Positions 58,655 to 64,000 of a stretch of DNA of 64,000 bases are shown here, piece after piece. The notes under the pieces were generated by a model. The model made no database searches. It was not told where the DNA came from and saw only the letters and a program-made list of their open reading frames with translations. Numbering within the stretch: position 1 is the first letter of the stretch; each line of letters starts with the position of its first letter. Source of the DNA: Rhodosporidiobolus odoratus (lineage: Eukaryota; Basidiomycota; Microbotryomycetes; Sporidiobolales; Sporidiobolaceae); NCBI GenBank assembly GCA_034387635.1, contig JAOANU010000025.1, forward strand, positions 30,001 to 94,000. Direction: 5' to 3'. A program made the translations under genes and the position numbers.

Positions 58655-58738
58655 GCTTCTGGGAGTTTCGAGGAGAGTTAGATTGGGTTCAAGGAGGAGA
58701 AGTGGTACAATCGAGGTTGGGCTTACTACACCTTTACC
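58655..58738. promoter_or_regulatory. 84-bp divergent promoter, LC8 / cnxE-type gene
   Basis: This is the whole interval between the LC8 start (58654, minus) and the molybdenum-cofactor gene (58739, plus). Both transcription starts must lie here or inside the first exons or introns. No TATA box is visible. Confidence 0.55.
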
Positions 58739-61205
58739 ATGCCATGTAAGCCTACTCTGATTCGGCAGAGGCTCCCACAGTAACCCATATGCCCCTCTGC
58801 AGTCACCGTCGCACTCCTCTGCGTTTCCGATACCGCAGCCGAAGACCCCTCCACCGACCGCTCTCTCCCCACTTTGCGCGACTTGCTCCCCTCTGATGCC
58901 TACGAGGTAAAGGCTCAGGCAGTCGTGCCAGACGATACGTATCAGATACAATCAGCAGTCAAGGCTTGGGCTGACGAGGGAGTCGACCTGATCCTCACGA
59001 GTGGAGGAACTGGCTTCGGAACGAGGGATATTACCCCAGAGGTGCGTATCTGTACCCTGTTTCTCATCCAGTACGTCACTGAGTATCTGTTTACAGGCCA
59101 TCGCCCCCCTGATCAACAAGCCAGCGCCGGGACTGGTCACCTCGATGCTCGTTTCCTCCCTTTCCATCACCCCGCTCGCCGCCCTATCCCGACCCGTAGC
59201 AGGCGTTATCCTCTCCCCCCGCACCGAAGCGAAAGAGACCGGTACTGTCGTCGTCACCCTCCCAGGCAGTCCCAAAGCTGCCAAGGAAAACCTGCAGGCG
59301 CTGCTCAAGGTTCTTCCGCATGCGTTGGAACTCGCTGGGGGAGCACGGAGTCGCACGACTGCCGTTCACCAGCGACTACAGAAGGGTGAAGATGGGATGA
59401 AGGGCGTCCAGGAAGCGATCGAGGGGCGTAGAGAAGGCAGCGGCCATTCGTGCGGTCACCACCACCACCACCACCATCACTCTCACTCGCATGGCGGACA
59501 TGCGGCTCCTCGGCCTCGCACCCTCCTCTCGCAAGACCCTTCGGTCGCTATCGCCGCTCGGCAACGACAGAGTCCCTGGCCGCTGGTCTCGGTGCGTGAT
59601 GCTCTCAAGCTCATCTTCGACAATACGCCGTTAGCGCCGGTGCAAAACCTGGCGGTCGGCCCATCCCTGTTGGGGCACGTGCTGGCGGAGGATGTGCACT
59701 CGGACGTGAACATCCCTAGCGGGCCGAGCACGAACATCGATGGATATGCAGTTCGTTGTAAGCTGCTTTCCTTTCTATACCTAACCTTCTCAGACAGCAT
59801 CGACTATGAAACTGCTCATGCTTCTTCTCTTAAAGCTACCGACCCAGCTGGCGTCTACAAAGTCGTCACCTCCTTCCCTACCTCTCCTCTACCATCCGGC
59901 ACCGTCTACCGCATCAATACCGGGGCACCTCTCCCACCCGGCACCGATGCCTGCATCATGGTCGAAGACACCGAAATCGTCTCTCGGGATGAAGCCGGCG
60001 AAGAAACCGAAGTCAAACTCCTCGCGCAGGTGGACAAGGGGGAGAATGTTCGAGACGCTGGGAGCGATGTTAGGACGGGGGAAAAAGTGCTGGAGAAGGG
60101 GGATGTGGTGAGCAATGTTGGCGGGGAACTAGGCACCCTGGCATTTGTCAACAAACGCTCTGTACCCGTCTTCCGTCGCCCTACCGTCGCCGTCCTCTCT
60201 ACCGGTAACGAACTTCGCGAATTGCAAGATACAACCGCTTCCTCCTCTTCTTCTTCCAACTTCACCGGCATAGTCGACTCGAATCGTCCGACACTCCTCT
60301 CCGTCTTGAAGAGTCTGCACTTCCCGACCGTCGATCTCGGCATTTGCGGCGACTCAATGGAAGAGACGAAGGCGAGGTTGGAGAAAGGGATGGAGGAGGC
60401 CGATGTTATCGTCACGACGGGTGGGACGAGCATGGGCATAGGCGATCTGCTCAAACCTTGTATTGAGCGGGAGTTGGGCGGGACAGTGCATTTTGGACGG
60501 GTTGCCATGAAGCCTGGGTACGCTTTCTTTCTCCCTTGCATCCACGTTCAGACCATCCTGCTTCATGAGCTCTGTCAGACGTGGCGCAATTTTACAGCCG
60601 GATACTGACATATGTTCTCTGCCGGCAGCAAACCTACCACCTTTGCTACCCTCCCAGCTCACCCGCTCGCGCCTTCGAAGAATCCGACACTGGCATTCGC
60701 ACTGCCTGGAAACCCGGCTAGCGCGCTCGTCACCTTCTATGTCTTCGTTCTTCCTGCGCTGCGGAAGATGGAGGGTCGGAGAGAGGGTGAGTGGGAGCTG
60801 CCGAGGGTGCCAGTTGTTGTGCGTTATATCTCCCTTCCTCCGTCTCACCTAGCTAAGGTAGCGGCAGTCTCCGCATAAGCTCTCGATACTGGGCGAGGCG
60901 ACGAACCTCCTGCTCAACCCTTCTGATCAACGCTTCGCTTACACGTATTTGTGCAGCTCACCTCCCCAACTCTTCTCGACCCTCGACCGGAATACCACCG
61001 CGTCTTCCTCCGCCCCTCTCTTACCACAGGCAGCCTACAAGCCTTCTCAACCGGCGGTCAACGCTCTTCTCGCACTGTGAGTCTTGCGGGCGCGAATGGG
61101 TTACTTGAATTGCCTGCGCGGGAGAAGGGTGGGAAGGAGAGGTTAGATGAGGGCGAGAGGGTGGAGTGTGTGGTGATTGGGGAGATTGGCGCGGCGGTGG
61201 CTTAG
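58739..61205 (+). CDS. Gephyrin/CnxE-type molybdopterin adenylyltransferase-molybdenumtransferase
   Basis: This two-domain enzyme inserts molybdenum into molybdopterin. Exon 1 is tiny (ATGCCAT) and splices into FTVALLCVSDTAAEDPSTDR. The MogA/G domain has LILTSGGTGFGTRDITPE, the PAPGLVTSMLVSSLSI block and TVVVTLPGSPKAAKENLQAL. A linker with a His-rich stretch (HSCGHHHHHHHHSHSHGGH, about 59450-59500) precedes the MoeA/E domain: VSVRDALKLIF, NIPSGPSTNIDGYAVR, VYRINTGAPLPPGTDACIMV, VAVLSTGNELRE, GIVDSNRPTLLSVLKSL, DVIVTTGGTSMGIGDL, FGRVAMKPG, KNPTLAFALPGNPASALVTF. The end is VVIGEIGAAVA. The G-then-E order matches Aspergillus CnxE and gephyrin. Confidence 0.94.
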
Positions 61206-61904
61206 CGACTGAGGCAGGGGAGGGTGGAAAAGGAATACATAGCAGTCTTTCAAGTTCTTTGATCATTGCGGGCTGGACGAGCCTTTGAAGGCAGAAAAGC
61301 GGCGGAAGAAAAGTACGGAAGCAGTCAACATCGTCACGGCTCGTTTGGCCTAGATCGATCCGAAGGACGGATACGATACTAGCACATGCTTGGGAGGTTC
61401 CGTACTCTGCTGGATTGCAAGGAGCGTAAGAAGAGATGAGCAGGTCGATAGAGGAAGGACGAGGCCAAGCCAACCTCTCTCGGAAGCGCTGGCAGCGATA
61501 GTTTGAAGTGGGTTTGGTAAAGCTGAGCGTGCCATAGGGTCCGTCCAGCTCAGTCGTAGAGCAGAAGAAGCGAGAAGTCGCTGGCAGAAGCCAACCACAG
61601 AAACGCTCTTACCTCCCTCTCCACCCGTCGCACGCTTCCCGTGAGTTTCTTGAGCCCGTAGCTGTACACAGGATTGCTGCAGCTGACGTGCAGTACCGCT
61701 CCTCGTTCTCGAACTGCTGGTCTTCGACTTGTCCTCCTCCGGATTCGACCTCTACACCAACCCCGACAACTCGCTCCTCGCTCAGTCTGTAAGGTTACTA
61801 TTCCGCTCAGACTACCCAATCAGACCTTACTGACACTCCTATGCCTCCGCCGGACTACCGACCCATTTCATCGCCCTTCCTTCCCCCTCATCGCTCAGCT
61901 CGCC
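61206..61904. other. Intergenic, cnxE-type gene / COX4
   Basis: About 700 bp between a plus-strand stop and the COX4 start, holding the COX4 promoter. A GCTCAGTCGTAGAGC at about 61549 looks like a tRNA D-arm but no anticodon or T arm follows. No exon was recognised. Confidence 0.5.
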
Positions 61905-62781
61905 ATGTTCGCCCGTCTTCCCCTCCGCACCCTCCCCCGCGTCGCCGTCCCGCGCGTTCAGCCCGTCCGCTCCTTCATCACCTCCCTTCCCCGCTTCAGC
62001 GCCCCCGAGCCGACCCTCCAGGGTAAGTTGCCCGACCTTCCTCCGCTCCTCGCTCCTCTTTCCTCCTTTCGCCTTCTCGGGCCTACCTACCCCCTCGACT
62101 GGTCCAACGGAGCGTTGCCATCTGGGAAGATGTAGAATCGTCGAACAGAAGTCAGAGCGAGAGCTGACCGTCTTGCACCACCCTCGCAGGTCCCGGTGGT
62201 AAGACTGGTGAGGTTCCGACCGACTACGAGCAGGCGACCGGTCTCGAGCGTTTCGAACTCCTCCACAAGCTCAAGGGCGAGGAGGCCTTCTCCCTCGAGC
62301 CTCTCGAGGTTCCCCGGCTCGGTACCGTCTCTGACCCTATCATGGTCTTCTCCCTTGTGCGTTTTTTACAGCTTTCTCCTTCGAGTTGTGCTGACTGAAA
62401 TACTGACACCTCATTCTGCACGAACAGGACACCGAGCGAATCGTTGGCTGCACTGTAAGTCGGACTTCCTTTCTTGCCGTTTAGGACCGATCCTGACCTT
62501 CGCTTTCCTCATCAGGGTTTCCCCGTCGACTCGCACGACACGTTCGCCCACTCCTCCTCCTCCTACCCAGTCACACTAGCCTGACGTTCTCTGTCCTACA
62601 GCATCCTCTTCCCGGTCGGCAAGGACAAGCCCACTCGCTGCCCCGAGTGCGGATGCGCGTGCGTTCTCCTGTTTTTATTTTTTCCGTTCCCAAACCGCTG
62701 TCCTTTTCCTGACACTTTATGTCCACGCGCAGCTACAAGGTCGACTTCCAAGGTGTTGAGCACGATGACCACCACCACTAA
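61905..62781 (+). CDS. COX4: Cytochrome c oxidase subunit 4 (Vb family, zinc-binding)
   Basis: This nuclear-encoded subunit of respiratory complex IV faces the mitochondrial matrix. The N-terminal presequence MFARLPLRTLPRVAVPRVQP is Arg-rich and lacks acidic residues. The mature part follows: PTDYEQATGLERFELLHKLK, EPLEVPRLGTVSDPIMVFS, DTERIVGCT, GFPVDSHDT, ILFPVGKDKPTRCPECGC and YKVDFQGVEHDDHHH. The zinc ligands in CTGFPVDSH and RCPECG are present. Splicing across five introns gives about 147 residues, normal for the family. The exon carrying GFPVDSHD is only about 26 nt. Confidence 0.94.
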
Positions 62782-63285
62782 ATGGTGGTAGAGGTTGAGG
62801 TACGCCTTACTTCCCTTCCTCCTTACTTGCTTCTTCTAGTACACTTTGCTCGTTGCCTTCCGCCCCTTCTGTCATGCTGACGGCTTATACGACGTGCTGC
62901 AGGGGTGATAGGATGCTAATGAGGTTTTAGAGGTTTTCTTTTTGTACTCGAGATGGTGGAGGAAAAGGCGCGATGCGTGCGCAATGGAGAAGCGAGCGGT
63001 ACCTATCTACCATGTGTGTGCGAGCGGTTGAGCTGATCAGCTGATCAAGCCGGATCCGCCTCATCAGCTGTGACTTTCCGCTCTCTGCGCTGCAGCCTGA
63101 CTTTTATTTCGCTGCAATCTAAGCTGAAGATGTAACTTCGTTGTCCAGAAACTGACACTGGCTAACCAACTAAGTGGAGTACTGATGAACGACTTGACTA
63201 ACCCGAGCACAGAGAAGACAAGACAGAACACCGAAAACGGAGGCGAGCGGAGGGTACGAAAACGGGCGCAAAATCCAACAATTCA
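62782..63285. other. Convergent intergenic region with a 14-bp palindrome
   Basis: About 500 bp between two convergent stops. TGATCAGCTGATCA at 63034-63047 is a perfect 14-bp palindrome. No exon was recognised. Confidence 0.5.
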
Positions 63286-64000
63286 TCACAGACCAAGAAG
63301 CGATTCCAACCCCGCCAACTCCTCCCCACTCAACTCCGTAAACCTCACGTCGTTACCACACATCCCAGGTAACCCACCCGACGGGTGGCACAAAGGGTCC
63401 CACAAGACCGTCTCGGCGCCTTTGGCCAACCCCGTCGCATCAAACGCGATAGCCGCCGTCGCATCGTTCAAGTTGCCATTGTTCATAGCCGCGAGACCGG
63501 CCACATAATTCCGATCGACCGCCTCTTTGCCGGGCTTCTCGAGTGCGACGGACAGTCCCACCGACGCGATCGAGGTGGGAAAAGTCCGGGCAACGAGATT
63601 CTCCCGGCGGTCGCGTTGAGCTTGTTCCATTTGTAGATTGATGGAAGGACCAGTCATTGAGCCGTGGTGTGGGTGCTGAGGGGCGGGGTTGTTTGGGTTG
63701 AGGCAGGTAGGCGGGAGGGTTCGCATAGGTTCGCTAAGGAGGAATTCGAGTTGGGAGGCGCTCACAGCTGCTCAGGGCACAAGGCGAGCGTCAGTATGCA
63801 CAGCACTCAAGTAATCAGGTGACTGAACATGGGCGAAAAGGGAGAGGAAGGACGCACCCCCGAGCGGCGTCTTGTGAGCTCTCAACGCCATTAAAAGAGT
63901 CTCGACGTGACTTCGCAACTCATCCAGTCCGTTCGTATCGTTCTTGACGATCTTGATGGCCATCTCGCGCACAAATGTGCGACCGGCGACTGACCAGACC
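63286..64000 (-). CDS. Unidentified protein, C-terminal part (5' truncated)
   Basis: The gene runs off the right edge of the window. Two exons are seen. The upstream one reads VREMAIKIVKNDTNGLDELR, then SHVETLLMALRAHKTPLG. The downstream one reads AVSASQLEFLLSEPMRTLPP, then EQAQRDRRENLVARTFPTSI, ASVGLSVALEKPGKEAVDRN, YVAGLAAMNNGNLNDATAAI and the end ELAGLESLLGL. Part of the sequence is helical and hydrophilic and I see no signal or membrane helix. I do not recognise the family. The stop is at 63286. Confidence 0.6.

Noticed and set aside
61539..61615. tRNA-like D-arm sequence (AGCTCAGTCGTAGAGC)
   Set aside because: The D-loop lacks the GG pair, and no anticodon stem or TTC arm of the right spacing follows, so it is treated as chance.
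1..64000. Mobile elements, terminal repeats or CRISPR arrays
   Set aside because: I saw no transposase, reverse transcriptase, integrase, long terminal repeat or spaced repeat array; the only repeats are simple-sequence runs.

Overview
The window looks like nuclear DNA of a basidiomycete fungus, most likely a red yeast or relative (Pucciniomycotina, Microbotryomycetes type). Direct evidence: GC-rich DNA with C-ending codons, and nearly every gene broken by several introns of about 50-90 nt with GTGCGT, GTGAGT, GTACGT or GTCCGT donors, CTGAC/CTAAC-like branch sites and CAG/TAG acceptors. The gene families agree: a velvet-domain regulator, Svf1, a Tul1-type Dsc ubiquitin ligase, an OM14-like protein and GH5 exo-glucanases. 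The placement is inference from style and content. I saw no mobile element, CRISPR array or tRNA, and nothing that looks recently transferred. All coding spans below run from start codon to stop codon and include introns.

Layout. 1-17 kb: 3' end of an ABCC transporter; a secreted GH5 exo-beta-1,3-glucanase; a RING/membrane E3 ligase (Tul1/Dsc type) diverging from a GRAM-like membrane protein; threonine aldolase; ribosomal protein eL33; and a second, membrane-anchored GH5 exo-glucanase. 18-33 kb: a Sac7-type RhoGAP, an APC-superfamily permease, two divergent F-box-like genes, ADE1 (SAICAR synthetase), a NOSIP-type U-box protein and a third F-box-like gene. 33-47 kb: ribosomal protein eL31, elongation factor SPT5, an OM14-like protein, the U3 snoRNP/t-UTP protein UTP4 and a fourth F-box-like gene. 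47-50 kb: two tandem Cys/His-rich genes of unknown function. 50-64 kb: a Shewanella-like (SLP) phosphatase diverging from SVF1, a velvet protein with a long leader, LC8 dynein light chain diverging from a gephyrin-type molybdenum-cofactor gene (84 bp between start codons), COX4, and the 3' end of an unidentified gene.

There is no operon logic. Most genes are housekeeping genes, arranged in divergent pairs that share short promoters. Themes that recur are cell-wall glucan turnover (two GH5 paralogues plus a RhoGAP of the wall-integrity type), protein ubiquitination (Tul1, NOSIP, four F-box-like genes), and ribosome production and transcription (eL33, eL31, UTP4, SPT5). The best candidates for undescribed biology are the twin Cys/His-rich genes at 47.4-49.9 kb, the extreme micro-exons (5 nt in eL33, 11 nt in the second GH5 gene), and stop-free in-frame introns in three genes. 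I found no clearly new multi-gene system.
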